Shown in pieces: positions 1 through 8,020 of a stretch of 64,000 nucleotides of DNA (positions are counted from its first letter, which is position 1; every line of letters begins with the position of its first letter). Below the pieces are notes generated by a model. That model had not been told where the DNA came from. It searched no databases and saw nothing but the letters and a program-made list of their open reading frames with translations. The DNA is from Methanobacteriota archaeon. Its GTDB lineage: Archaea; Halobacteriota; Methanosarcinia; Methanosarcinales; Methanosarcinaceae. A program made the position numbers and the translations under genes. The stretch lies in the NCBI GenBank assembly GCA_023399215.1, contig JAEWQJ010000009.1, positions 1 through 64,000 of the forward strand, read 5' to 3'.

Positions 1-360
1 TTTGTTGCAGAAGGAGATATTCACGACATTGGTCACAGGCTTGTTACCACCATGCTCGGAGCAAATGGGTTCCAGATCGTTGACATGGGAGTTGACGTGC
101 TTAATGAAAACGTTGTCGAAGAGGCTGTAAAGCACAAGGGAGATAAAGTCCTCTTAGTAGGTTCTGCCCTTATGACCACCTCCATGCTTGGCCAGAAAGC
201 CCTTATGGACAGACTCAGGGAAGAAAACCTCAGGGATAGCGTAAAATGCATGTTCGGAGGAGCTCCTGTATCAGAAAAATGGATAGAAGAAATCGGAGCT
301 GACGCAACTGCGGAAAACGCTGCTGAGGCTGCAAAAGTTGCACTTGAGGTAATGAAATAA
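1..360 (+). CDS. mtmC: Monomethylamine corrinoid protein MtmC, C-terminal part
   Basis: Reading in frame from base 1, the fragment opens inside the cobalamin-binding (B12) domain. The base-off motif Asp-x-His-x-x-Gly is visible as EGDIHDIG, with the cobalt-ligating His encoded at bases 22-24. The remaining residues match the flavodoxin-like fold of methylamine corrinoid proteins (GSALMTTSM and FGGAPV segments). The protein carries the methyl group from monomethylamine methyltransferase to coenzyme M methylase in the cytoplasm. The gene name is inferred from mtmB starting 20 bases downstream, because MtbC and MttC are similar in sequence. The N-terminal half lies outside the window. Confidence 0.93.
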   Translation, partial: FVAEGDIHDIGHRLVTTMLGANGFQIVDMGVDVLNENVVEEAVKHKGDKVLLVGSALMTTSMLGQKALMDRLREENLRDSVKCMFGGAPVSEKWIEEIGADATAENAAEAAKVALEVMK

Positions 361-379
361 TCCTGGGAGGCAAAAGACA

Positions 380-1756
380 ATGACATTTAGAAAGTCTTTT
401 GATTGCTATGATTTCTATGACAGAGCAAAAGTAGGAGAAAAGTGTACTCTGGACGACTGGGACCTCATGAAGATCCCAATGAAGGCAATGGAACTCAAGC
501 AGAAGTACGGGCTTGACTTCAAGGGAGAGTTTATCCCGACAGATAAGGATATGATGGAAAAACTCTTCAAAGCCGGCTTTGAGATGCTGCTTGAGTGCGG
601 GATATACTGTACCGATACCCACAGGATCGTAAAATACACTGAAGACGAAATTTGGGATGCGATCAACAACGCCCAGAAGGAATTCGTTCTCGGAACTGGC
701 AGGGAAGCAGTAAATGTCAGGAAGAGAAGTGTTGGTGATAAGGCAAAGCCAATCGTACAGGGCGGGCCTACTGGTTCTCCAATTTCCGAAGACGTGTTTA
801 TGCCTGTTCACATGAGCTATGCTCTGGAAAAGGAAGTAGACACAATTGTTAACGGTGTAATGACTACGGTACGTGGAAAAGCACCTATTCCAAAAAGTCC
901 TTATGAAGTTCTTGCTGCAAAGACCGAAACAAGGCTGATTAAAAACGCTTGCGCCATGGCTGGTAGGCCTGGCATGGGTGTCTAGGGCCCAGAGACCTCC
1001 CTGTCCGCTCAGGGAAACATTTCCGCTGACTGTGCCGGCGGAATGACCTGTACGGACAGCCACGAGGTCTCGCAACTCTGTGAACTCAAGATCGATCTCG
1101 ATGCAATTTCAGTTATTGCTCACTACAAAGGGAACAGCGACATCATTATGGACGAACAGATGCCGATCTTTGGAGGGTATGCAGGTGGAATTGAAGAAAC
1201 CACAATTGTAGATGTTGCAACCCACATTAACGCTGTTCTCATGAGCAGTGCAAGCTGGCACCTGGACGGCCCTGTCCACATCCGCTGGGGTTCAACCAAT
1301 ACCAGAGAGACACTGATGATTGCAGGATGGGCATGTGCAACAATTTCCGAATTTACGGACATACTGTCAGGTAACCAGTACTACCCATGTGCAGGACCAT
1401 GCACAGAAATGTGCCTGCTCGAAGCTTCAGCCCAGTCAATAACAGACACCGCTTCAGGTAGAGAAATACTCTCAGGAGTAGCATCAGCAAAGGGTGTCGT
1501 TACCGACAAGACCACGGGTATGGAAGCCAGAATGATGGGAGAAGTAGCAAGGGCAACAGCAGGTGTGGATATTTCAGAAGTAAATGTGATACTCGACAAG
1601 CTTGTAGCACTCTATGAGAAGAACTATGCAAGCGCACCAGCAGGAAAGACCTTCCAGGAATGCTACGACGTAAAAACAGTAACCCCAACTGACGAGTACA
1701 TGCAGGTCTACGACGGAGCAAGAAAGAAGCTCGAAGAGCTGGGACTTGTATTCTAA
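380..1756 (+). CDS. mtmB: Monomethylamine methyltransferase MtmB with in-frame pyrrolysine (UAG)
   Basis: Two open stretches in the same frame (380-982 and 1043-1756) are joined through a TAG codon at 983-985. Read as pyrrolysine this gives a 458-residue protein with Pyl at residue 202, the known length and position for MtmB. The enzyme transfers the methyl group of monomethylamine to the corrinoid protein MtmC, and pyrrolysine sits in the active site. Residues before the codon (AGRPGMGV) and after it (GPETSLSAQGN) are the expected active-site surroundings. The start has a good ribosome binding site (GGGAGG, 364-369). It follows mtmC directly and is presumably co-transcribed. An automatic caller would wrongly split it in two. 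Confidence 0.97.
986..1075 (+). promoter_or_regulatory. Putative PYLIS-type structure after the UAG codon
   Basis: Immediately after the UAG codon two short stems can be drawn: CCCTG (999-1003) with CAGGG (1010-1014), and TTCCGC (1021-1026) with GCGGAA (1038-1043). This is where a pyrrolysine insertion (PYLIS) stem-loop has been proposed in mtmB mRNAs. Published work treats it as helpful rather than strictly required, so the functional call is inference. Confidence 0.55.
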
Positions 1757-1784
1757 AATAAAAATCAAAAAATGGAACAGGATT

Positions 1785-1838
1785 GCGGGCGGCCACCCCA
1801 CCCTAAAGGATGGGGTATGCTCCGGGCTGCCCGCCCGG
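1785..1838. repeat. Nested hairpin element A downstream of mtmB
   Basis: A GC-rich outer stem (GGGCGG near 1787 against CCGCCC near 1831) encloses an inner hairpin, CCCCACC-loop-GGATGGGG, at 1797-1815. It begins about 30 bases after the mtmB stop and could act as its terminator or 3' mRNA stabiliser. The inner sequence recurs in element B at 1978-2034. The rest of 1839-1977 shows nothing recognisable. Confidence 0.6.
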
Positions 1839-1977
1839 TTACTTGGAGATCGATGATTAAGTATCATTTAACAAGGTTTCCTTAACATAAGTGATTGAAA
1901 TTTTGACCCCGGTTCCCTATCCGAGTTTCTGTCTCAAAGGAAGCTATGGTTTAGATATTCAAAGAGAAAAACGAAGA

Positions 1978-2034
1978 GGCGAGGGTTCACTTCATCCCAC
2001 CCTAAAGAATGGGGTATTCGTGACCCTCTGCGCC
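1978..2034. repeat. Nested hairpin element B
   Basis: The outer arms GGCGAGGGTTCAC (1978-1990) and GTGACCCTCTGCGCC (2020-2034) are imperfectly complementary. Between them lies the same inner CCCACCCTAAAG-ATGGGG hairpin as in element A. The right half (GGGGTATTCGTGACCC and onward) recurs at 60236-60275. It looks like the palindromic end of a mobile element next to the transposase remnant, but this is inference. Confidence 0.55.
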
Positions 2035-2076
2035 CCCGTTGTAATAAACATACTTTGTTAAAATCAAACTTGCTCC

Positions 2077-2460
2077 TCAAAATAGAAATTCCGTGATGGT
2101 TTCTGGACTTTTATCTTTGAAAAGTTCATCTGCCATTGCTCTTTGAGTTTTTGCATTCAATAAGGTTAAACGGCATTTCTGACACCGTCCTTCTTGGATG
2201 CTGTTCGTCATAGTGAACTATACATGAATTTCCTGAAATTAGAACATTCTCCTGTTCCATTTTTTGTTGAATGCTCTAAAAATAGTGCTTTTTGATCTTG
2301 GATATATAAAGGCCATTATATTAGAAATTCCACCACAAGTCTTGGTGTATATATTATGGCCGTTATGAACCATAGGAGTACTGCAAATAGGACAAGCTGG
2401 AGGAGTATTTCTACGAAAAACTCCTCTTGTGGTATATTCGCAATCATCGCCAAAACTATC
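2077..2460 (-). pseudogene. Decayed DDE-type transposase remnant
   Basis: Translating the minus strand in shifting frames gives pieces typical of a Methanosarcina transposase: a zinc-ribbon piece CPICSTPMVHNGHNIYTK, then GISNIMAFIYPRSKSTIFRAFNK, then VHYDEQHP followed in another frame by EGRCQKCRLTLLNAKTQRA and DELFKDKSPETITEFL. The stops and frame changes show it is dead. The 5' and 3' parts are missing. Assignment to a named IS family is not possible by eye. Confidence 0.6.
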
Positions 2461-2568
2461 AAAAAAATTTAAGAATCCGGTGGCTCTGAAAAGTTATTAA
2501 GATTAAGAGTAAGGTTTGTAGTTATCATTGTTGTACCTTAACATCATTGCATAATTACAGAATTATAT

Positions 2569-2976
2569 CTATGTAGTGATGTTACACTTACTTTTCTCAT
2601 TAGATTTTGGAACTGAGTTCGGGGTCGAATGTTCAACATATTCTATTACCGAGCCATCGGGATTCTTTACTGTCATGTTCCTGCCGGTTGGAACCTTATC
2701 TGGACCCCGAAGGATTTCTGCACCTTTTTCTTCCAGATAAGCCTTGAATTCATCAAGAGAATCAACAAGAAAAGTAGCCTGCGTGATTCTAAAAGGTTTT
2801 AGAGCTTCATCCGAGCCAGCAATTAACAAAATATTTCCTATTTGAGCCAGTTCCAGTCCAATTTGTGGAATTTCAAAACGCATGGCTGCGGAAGAGCCGA
2901 GAAGTTCTTCATAGAATTCAAGGGCTGAGTTAAGGTCGTTTATATAGAGGCGAGAGAGGGTTTGAAGGATTTTCAT
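2569..2976 (-). CDS. VOC-family (glyoxalase/bleomycin-resistance-like) protein
   Basis: A small vicinal-oxygen-chelate fold protein of about 135 residues. It opens with MKILQTLSRLYINDLNSALEFYEELLGS, the usual first beta strand and helix of the family, and later shows LDEFKAYLEEKGAEIL and the terminal strand MTVKNPDGSVIEYVEH. VOC proteins bind a metal and act on small molecules; the substrate cannot be inferred. The frame extends upstream to an ATG at 3021, but those 15 codons lie within about 25 bases of a TATA-like tract, so I prefer the ATG at 2976. It is divergent from the TPR gene at 3115. A frameshifted second copy lies at 5727-6087. Confidence 0.75.
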   Translation of the reverse strand: MKILQTLSRLYINDLNSALEFYEELLGSSAAMRFEIPQIGLELAQIGNILLIAGSDEALKPFRITQATFLVDSLDEFKAYLEEKGAEILRGPDKVPTGRNMTVKNPDGSVIEYVEHSTPNSVPKSNEKSKCNITT

Positions 2977-3432
2977 TGTATCACAAAAACCTATTTTTGT
3001 TATACTTCTATAAATCGTCATCTTTCTTACAATATAAAAAATTATTTATATGTTTCAAAACAATGAATTAAAAATTATTTTTCTGGTTGAAATTCCATTG
3101 AGGCAGGTCGGTAAATGGATAATGATGTATTCGAAGAACTGCGGAAAATTGTACTTGAATCTCTGCAATCTGAAAAAGGAAATTTAAACAAAGCAGTTGA
3201 CCTTGCAATTAACTTTTCAACAAAAAATTCGATCTCTTCTGATCAGTTATTAGATCTGAGTACTCTTTGTGGGTCGGAAGGATCCTATGAATTAGTATAT
3301 ATATTTGCAAAGACCGCTGCAAGCTTATCAACAGAACCTGAAAAAGCAGTTGCTCATTATAATGCAGGAACCGCTTCTTACTTTTTGAACCTACCTATAG
3401 AAGCAGAAGAACAGTATAAGCTTGCTCTGAAA
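2640..3432. repeat. Segmental direct repeat, copy 1 (VOC gene, intergenic region, TPR 5' end)
   Basis: This stretch is repeated almost base for base at 5752-6541. It contains most of the VOC gene, the 93-base divergent promoter region and the first ~105 codons of the TPR gene. Differences are mainly single substitutions plus a 2-base deletion in copy 2. It indicates tandem duplication of a whole module. Confidence 0.85.
3022..3114. promoter_or_regulatory. Divergent promoter region between VOC and TPR genes
   Basis: The region is 93 bases of AT-rich sequence with TATA-like tracts (ATATAAAAAATTATTTATATG). The same 93-base spacing and nearly identical sequence occur at 6133-6225 in front of the second TPR gene, so both TPR genes are probably expressed alike. 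Confidence 0.5.
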
Positions 3433-5211
3433 GTAGACCCCAATGATGCAAGCATACACTCAAATTATGGAATTCTCCTGAAACAAACGGGACGCCTTGA
3501 GGAGGCAGAAGAACAGTATAAACTTGCTCTGGAAGCAGATCCCAAACATGTAAACACACACTCAAATTACGTAAATCTACTTTCAGATATGGGACGCCTT
3601 GATGAAGCAGAAAAACAGTATAAACTTGCTCTCAAAGCAGATCCAAAACATGTAAACACACACTCAAATTACGGAAATCTTCTTTTAGCCATGGGGAGAC
3701 GCTATGAAGCAGAAGGACAGTATAAACTTGCTCTCAAAGCAGACCCCAAAAATATAAACACACACTCAAATTACGGAAATCTACTTTCAGATATGGGACT
3801 CCTTGAGGAGGCAGAAGAGCAGTATAAACTTGCTCTGGAAGCAGATTCCAAACACGTCAATGCACACTCAAATTACGGAAATCTACTTTTAGATATGGGG
3901 CGCCTAGAGGAAGCAGAGAAACAGTATAAACTTGTTCTGGAGGCAGATCCCAAACACGTCAATGCACACTCAAATTACGGAAATCTACTCCAAAAAATGG
4001 GGCGCTTAGAAGAAGCAGAAGAACAGTATAAACTTGCTCTGGAAACAGATCCCAAACATATCAACACACACTCAAATTACGGAAATCTACTCCAAAAAAT
4101 GGGGCGCATTGAAGAGGCGAAACAAAGATACGAAAAAGCACTTGAAATGGGGCAAAAACTCCTTAAAAACGACCCCGAAAACGTAACCTATCAGTCAGAT
4201 GTGGCAATGACAATCAACAATTTAGGTGCCTTACTTTCTGATATGGAGCGCATTGAAGAGGCAAAACAAAAGTACGAAAAAGCACTCGAAATGAGGCAAA
4301 AACTCCTCCAAATAGACACAGAAAACGTAGCTTATCAATCTCACGTAGGAACGACGCTCAACAATTTAGGTGCCTTACTTTCTGATATGGGACACGTTGA
4401 AGAGGCGAAACAAAAGTATGAAAAAGCACTCGAAATGAGGCAAAAACTTCTCCAAAAAGACCCAGAAAACATAGCCTATCAGTCAGATGTAGCAACGACA
4501 ATCAACAATTTAGGTGCCTTGCTTTCTGATATGGGGCACATTGAAGAAGCAAAACAAAGGTACGAAAAAGCACTCGAAATGAGGCAAAAACTTCTCCAGA
4601 AAAACCCAGAAAACATAGCCTATCAATCTTACGTAGGGACTGCGTTCAACAACCTAGCAGGAATCTACAAAGATATGGGAAGATATGAAGAGGCAATGAA
4701 CCTTTATCATAAATCTCTTGATATCCGTGAAAAATTGCTGGGGACAGGACATTCTGATGTTGCAAATACTCTAAACAATATAGCTGTTCTCTACAGAGAA
4801 ACTGGAAGATATGAACAGGCCCTTGAAACGTTTAATCGTGCACTAGAAATCCTGAAGAATGCTTACGGATCAGAAAATCCTGCTTACGGATCAAAACATC
4901 CTGATGTTGCAAATACTCTAAATAATATAGCTGTTCTCTACGAAGAAACTGGAAGATATGAACAGGCCCTTGAAACGTTTAATCGTGCACTAGAAATCCT
5001 GGAGAATATTTACGGACCAGAGCATCCCGATTTTGCAATTACTCTAAACAACATGGCTGTTCTCTATAGGGAAATGAGAAAATATAACGAAGCTCTTAAA
5101 ATGTTTGGTCGGGCACTCAAAATCCTGGAGAGTGTTTATGGATCAGACCACCCTTATATTCAAAAAATTCAAAGAAATATAATTAGCATTAAAAAAAATA
5201 CTGGTAGATAA
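3115..5211 (+). CDS. TPR-repeat protein (698 residues)
   Basis: A soluble all-helical protein made almost wholly of tetratricopeptide repeats, so probably a protein-protein interaction scaffold. After an N-terminal helical region (residues 1-95) come about eight 34-residue TPRs (unit like EEAEEQYKLALEADPKHVNT; 102-bp DNA repeats). These are followed by four 48-residue units (EEAKQKYEKALEMRQKLLQ, 144-bp repeats) and then kinesin-light-chain-like 42-residue TPRs (GRYEQALETFNRALEILENI). No signal peptide or membrane segment is visible. The DNA repeats are recent and likely to vary in number between strains. The first 105 residues are shared with the gene at 6226, from which it differs afterwards. 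The partner is unknown. Confidence 0.85.
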   Translation: MDNDVFEELRKIVLESLQSEKGNLNKAVDLAINFSTKNSISSDQLLDLSTLCGSEGSYELVYIFAKTAASLSTEPEKAVAHYNAGTASYFLNLPIEAEEQYKLALKVDPNDASIHSNYGILLKQTGRLEEAEEQYKLALEADPKHVNTHSNYVNLLSDMGRLDEAEKQYKLALKADPKHVNTHSNYGNLLLAMGRRYEAEGQYKLALKADPKNINTHSNYGNLLSDMGLLEEAEEQYKLALEADSKHVNAHSNYGNLLLDMGRLEEAEKQYKLVLEADPKHVNAHSNYGNLLQKMGRLEEAEEQYKLALETDPKHINTHSNYGNLLQKMGRIEEAKQRYEKALEMGQKLLKNDPENVTYQSDVAMTINNLGALLSDMERIEEAKQKYEKALEMRQKLLQIDTENVAYQSHVGTTLNNLGALLSDMGHVEEAKQKYEKALEMRQKLLQKDPENIAYQSDVATTINNLGALLSDMGHIEEAKQRYEKALEMRQKLLQKNPENIAYQSYVGTAFNNLAGIYKDMGRYEEAMNLYHKSLDIREKLLGTGHSDVANTLNNIAVLYRETGRYEQALETFNRALEILKNAYGSENPAYGSKHPDVANTLNNIAVLYEETGRYEQALETFNRALEILENIYGPEHPDFAITLNNMAVLYREMRKYNEALKMFGRALKILESVYGSDHPYIQKIQRNIISIKKNTGR

Positions 5212-5318
5212 AAAGGTCCTAGTAGATAAAAATCCTTCTTCAAGCTGGATGAAAATATTAGAATATTTGCATAAAAATAAAAAATTCTGATTTATAGAAA
5301 GAGGGAGAGTCGAGAGTT

Positions 5319-5708
5319 CTGAATCACATTCCTGAGTATAAAAAAAGTCCGAAAGACAAACTAGATGATGTTTCTGTAGATTACAGTGCCAGAGAAACTA
5401 TCTTTGTACCAGGTGCTTATATACGTATAAATGAAGATACTCTAAGAGTTTGTTTAAGTAATCACCTGAAACGATTAGAGAAGAAGAGTCGCTGGACTAC
5501 TCCTTATGCTATATTTGTCACTATTGTAATAGCACTTGCCACTTCTGATTTTCATGATTTGATCTTAAGTGGTGATACATGGCAAAAAATATTTTATATT
5601 GCTGGTATAATTTCAGCTTTTTGGTTTATTTACTCAATTTTGAATGCACGAAAATCAGAAACCGTGGACGATGTAATTAACGATTTAATTGAAAAAGCTC
5701 AAAAATAA
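5319..5708 (+). CDS. Small two-helix membrane protein, probable CTG start
   Basis: An open frame of 129 codons between the TPR gene and the broken VOC copy that has no ATG, GTG or TTG at its 5' end. The best start is CTG at 5319, followed by Asn-His-Ile-Pro-Glu and preceded by GAGGGAG at 5301-5307. The protein has a charged N-terminal region (residues 1-75), then two hydrophobic helices (TPYAIFVTIVIALAT and IFYIAGIISAFWFIYSI), then a charged tail. Codon use and composition look real, and the frame ends in a normal TAA. It could use a non-standard start or be a gene that has lost its ATG. Function unknown. Confidence 0.55.
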   Translation: MNHIPEYKKSPKDKLDDVSVDYSARETIFVPGAYIRINEDTLRVCLSNHLKRLEKKSRWTTPYAIFVTIVIALATSDFHDLILSGDTWQKIFYIAGIISAFWFIYSILNARKSETVDDVINDLIEKAQK

Positions 5709-5726
5709 CATTTAAATTATTTATTT

Positions 5727-6087
5727 TCAGCCATTTTTGGAGTGTTCCACGTATTCTATTACCGAGCCATCGGGATGCTTTACTGTCATGTTCCTGCCGG
5801 TCGGGACCTTATTTGGGCCCCGGAGAATTTCTGCACCTTTTTCTTCCAGATAAGCCTTGAATTCGTCAAGAGAATCAACAAGAAAAGTAGTGCGTGATTC
5901 TGAAAGGTTTTAGAGCTTCATCCGAGCCGGCTATTAGCAAAATATTTCCTATTTGAGCCAGTTCCAGTCCAATTTGTGGAATTTCAAAGCGCATGGCTGC
6001 GGGAGAGCCGAGAAGTTCTTCATAGAATTCGAGGGATGAGTTAAGGTCGTTTATGTAGAGGCGGGAAAGGGTTTGAAGGATTTTCAT
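5727..6087 (-). pseudogene. Frameshifted VOC-family gene (copy 2)
   Basis: Close copy of the VOC gene at 2569-2976. Near 5890 it lacks two bases (AGTAG-TGCG instead of AGTAGCCTGCG). The frame from ATG 6087 therefore breaks about two thirds of the way through, while the remaining C-terminal codons, ending GSVIEYVEHSKNG and TGA at 5727-5729, stay readable in the other frame. It is divergent from the second TPR gene exactly as in copy 1. Confidence 0.8.
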
Positions 6088-6541
6088 TGTATCACAGAAA
6101 CCTATTTTTGTTACACTTTTATAAACCGTCATCTTTCTTACAATATAAAAAATTATTTATATGTTTCAAAACAATGAATTAAAAATTATTTTTCTGGTTG
6201 AAGTTCCATTGAGGCAGGCCAGTAAATGGATAACAATGTATTCGAAGAACTGCTGAAAATTGTAGTTGACTCTCTACAATCTGAAGACAGAAATTTAAAC
6301 AAAGCAGTTGACCTTGCAATTAACTTTTCAACAAAAAACTCGATCTCTTCTGATCAGTTATTATCTCTAAGCAATTTATGTGGGTCTGAGGAATTACATG
6401 AGTTAGTATATATATTTGCAAAGACCGCTGCAAGCTTATCAATAGGACCTGAAAAAGTAGTTGCTCATTATAATGCAGGAACTGCTTCTTACTTTTTGAA
6501 CCTACCTACAGAAGCAGAAGAACAGTATAAACTTGCTCTTG
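5752..6541. repeat. Segmental direct repeat, copy 2
   Basis: Second copy of the 2640-3432 module, in the same orientation, about 3.1 kb downstream. The duplicated VOC gene in this copy is broken and the duplicated TPR gene has a different C-terminal half. Confidence 0.85.
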
Positions 6542-7926
6542 AATCAGATATCAAACATGTAAACACACACTATAATTACGGAAATCTCCTTTATGATATG
6601 GATCGCCTCGATGAGGCAGAGAAACAGTACAAACTTGCTCTTGAATCAGATCCCAATGATGCGAGCACACACTCAAATTACGGAAATCTCCTGAAACAAA
6701 TGGATCGCCTCGATGAGGCAGAGAAACAGTATAAACTTGCTCTTGAATCAGATCCCAATGATGCGAGCACACACTATAATTACGGAATTCTTCTTTTTGA
6801 TATGGGTCGCCTCGATGAGACAGAAGAACAATATAAAATAGCAATAGAACTAGATTCCAACGAACCAAATAGTCATGGTGCTTATAGTCTACTTCTATTT
6901 TCCAAGAATTTAGAAGATAAAGCTATCAATGAAATGAAAATGGCATCCCGCTTATTCAGAGAAAACGGAGATAAAGTTAAGGAACATCTTTCCTTGGCAT
7001 GGCTTTATGAAGCATTTACAAATAAATACTATGGTTCCAAAAATTATAAAAAAAGTGGAGAATACGCTGAAATTTCAGGAGACGAATACATCAAGGCAGG
7101 GAAGCAGGCAGGAGAGAGCTTTAAGAACACTTCTTTAACTAAAGGCTATACGCTTAAAGGAAGAGCTAAAATTCGGAAGCTTGAACTTCAGCCACCATAT
7201 GAAATTAAAAAATTTAAGGAAATTATGAGTGGCATATACGAAGCATCTAAATGTTACAAGAAGGCAGCTGAAATTTCTCCAAAAGATAACCAGATCTGTA
7301 ATGCCTGTTCTACCTCAATGTTGTGTCTTTCTGAAATGCTTGACTATATGCTTGCGGTAATTAAACAGAAAAATGTTCCACGGTTGGAAGACGAAACTGA
7401 TAAATGGAAAAAGCAACTGGCAGTTTCCGAGCAAATATATAAAGGAAGTCTAAAAGGGGAAGCCTTTGTGCAGTCTCTTTATAAGTTGATGGCCTGTATA
7501 GAGAATCTTGATAAGTACAAAAAATTCGCCATGTGGAAAGAAGAGAAGGCTTTTGAGGAATGTGTTGAAGAGTTGAAGGAAATTGCCGGAAATATAGAAG
7601 GTCCGCTCCAGAAAATTATTGAAGATTCGGCTGCACAGATGAATGTTTGTCGGCGCAAAATAATGCCCTATGCAGGTACTGAAACTGGAATATTTGAACC
7701 CGAGACACCTAAAATAAATGATATCGATATGCCAGTTGAATCTAAACAGGAGGACTTAAAGAAATCCGAAGAAAGCAAAAAGGGAAATAAAATTGTAAAG
7801 TGGATTGTGAGTCATCCAATCAAATCTGCTGGAAGTGTTATTTTTGCAGTTATTTTGAATCATTATAGTGAAGCCCTCTTTTCCCTAATCCAAAAATTTG
7901 TAATCGCACTTCTCAGTTATATTTGA
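6226..7926 (+). CDS. TPR-repeat protein with C-terminal membrane anchor (566 residues)
   Basis: The N-terminal ~105 residues are nearly the same as in the protein at 3115. They are followed by four 34-residue TPRs (unit EEAEKQYKLALESDPNDAST). The C-terminal half (residues 215-500) differs from the first copy: a helical region with Cys residues (ICNACSTSMLC) and a charged linker. It ends in a hydrophobic stretch (SAGSVIFAVILNH, ALFSLIQKFVIALLSYI), suggesting tail anchoring. The 102-bp repeats continue in the DNA. The following ATP-grasp gene starts within about 100 bases, so the two may form an operon. Function unknown. Confidence 0.82.
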   Translation: MDNNVFEELLKIVVDSLQSEDRNLNKAVDLAINFSTKNSISSDQLLSLSNLCGSEELHELVYIFAKTAASLSIGPEKVVAHYNAGTASYFLNLPTEAEEQYKLALESDIKHVNTHYNYGNLLYDMDRLDEAEKQYKLALESDPNDASTHSNYGNLLKQMDRLDEAEKQYKLALESDPNDASTHYNYGILLFDMGRLDETEEQYKIAIELDSNEPNSHGAYSLLLFSKNLEDKAINEMKMASRLFRENGDKVKEHLSLAWLYEAFTNKYYGSKNYKKSGEYAEISGDEYIKAGKQAGESFKNTSLTKGYTLKGRAKIRKLELQPPYEIKKFKEIMSGIYEASKCYKKAAEISPKDNQICNACSTSMLCLSEMLDYMLAVIKQKNVPRLEDETDKWKKQLAVSEQIYKGSLKGEAFVQSLYKLMACIENLDKYKKFAMWKEEKAFEECVEELKEIAGNIEGPLQKIIEDSAAQMNVCRRKIMPYAGTETGIFEPETPKINDIDMPVESKQEDLKKSEESKKGNKIVKWIVSHPIKSAGSVIFAVILNHYSEALFSLIQKFVIALLSYI

Positions 7927-8020
7927 TCACAATTTCTTGAATTCCACAACAAATATTACTAACCTATCTTATAATCTGGCTTCAGGTTTCAAATTGAAAT
8001 ACATAAGAAAGGCTAGAAAA

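Noticed and set aside
5212..5298. Extension of the first TPR gene into the small membrane protein as a fusion
   Set aside because: The TPR gene ends with TAG at 5209-5211 and the membrane frame has its own in-frame stop at 5295-5297, so they are separate.
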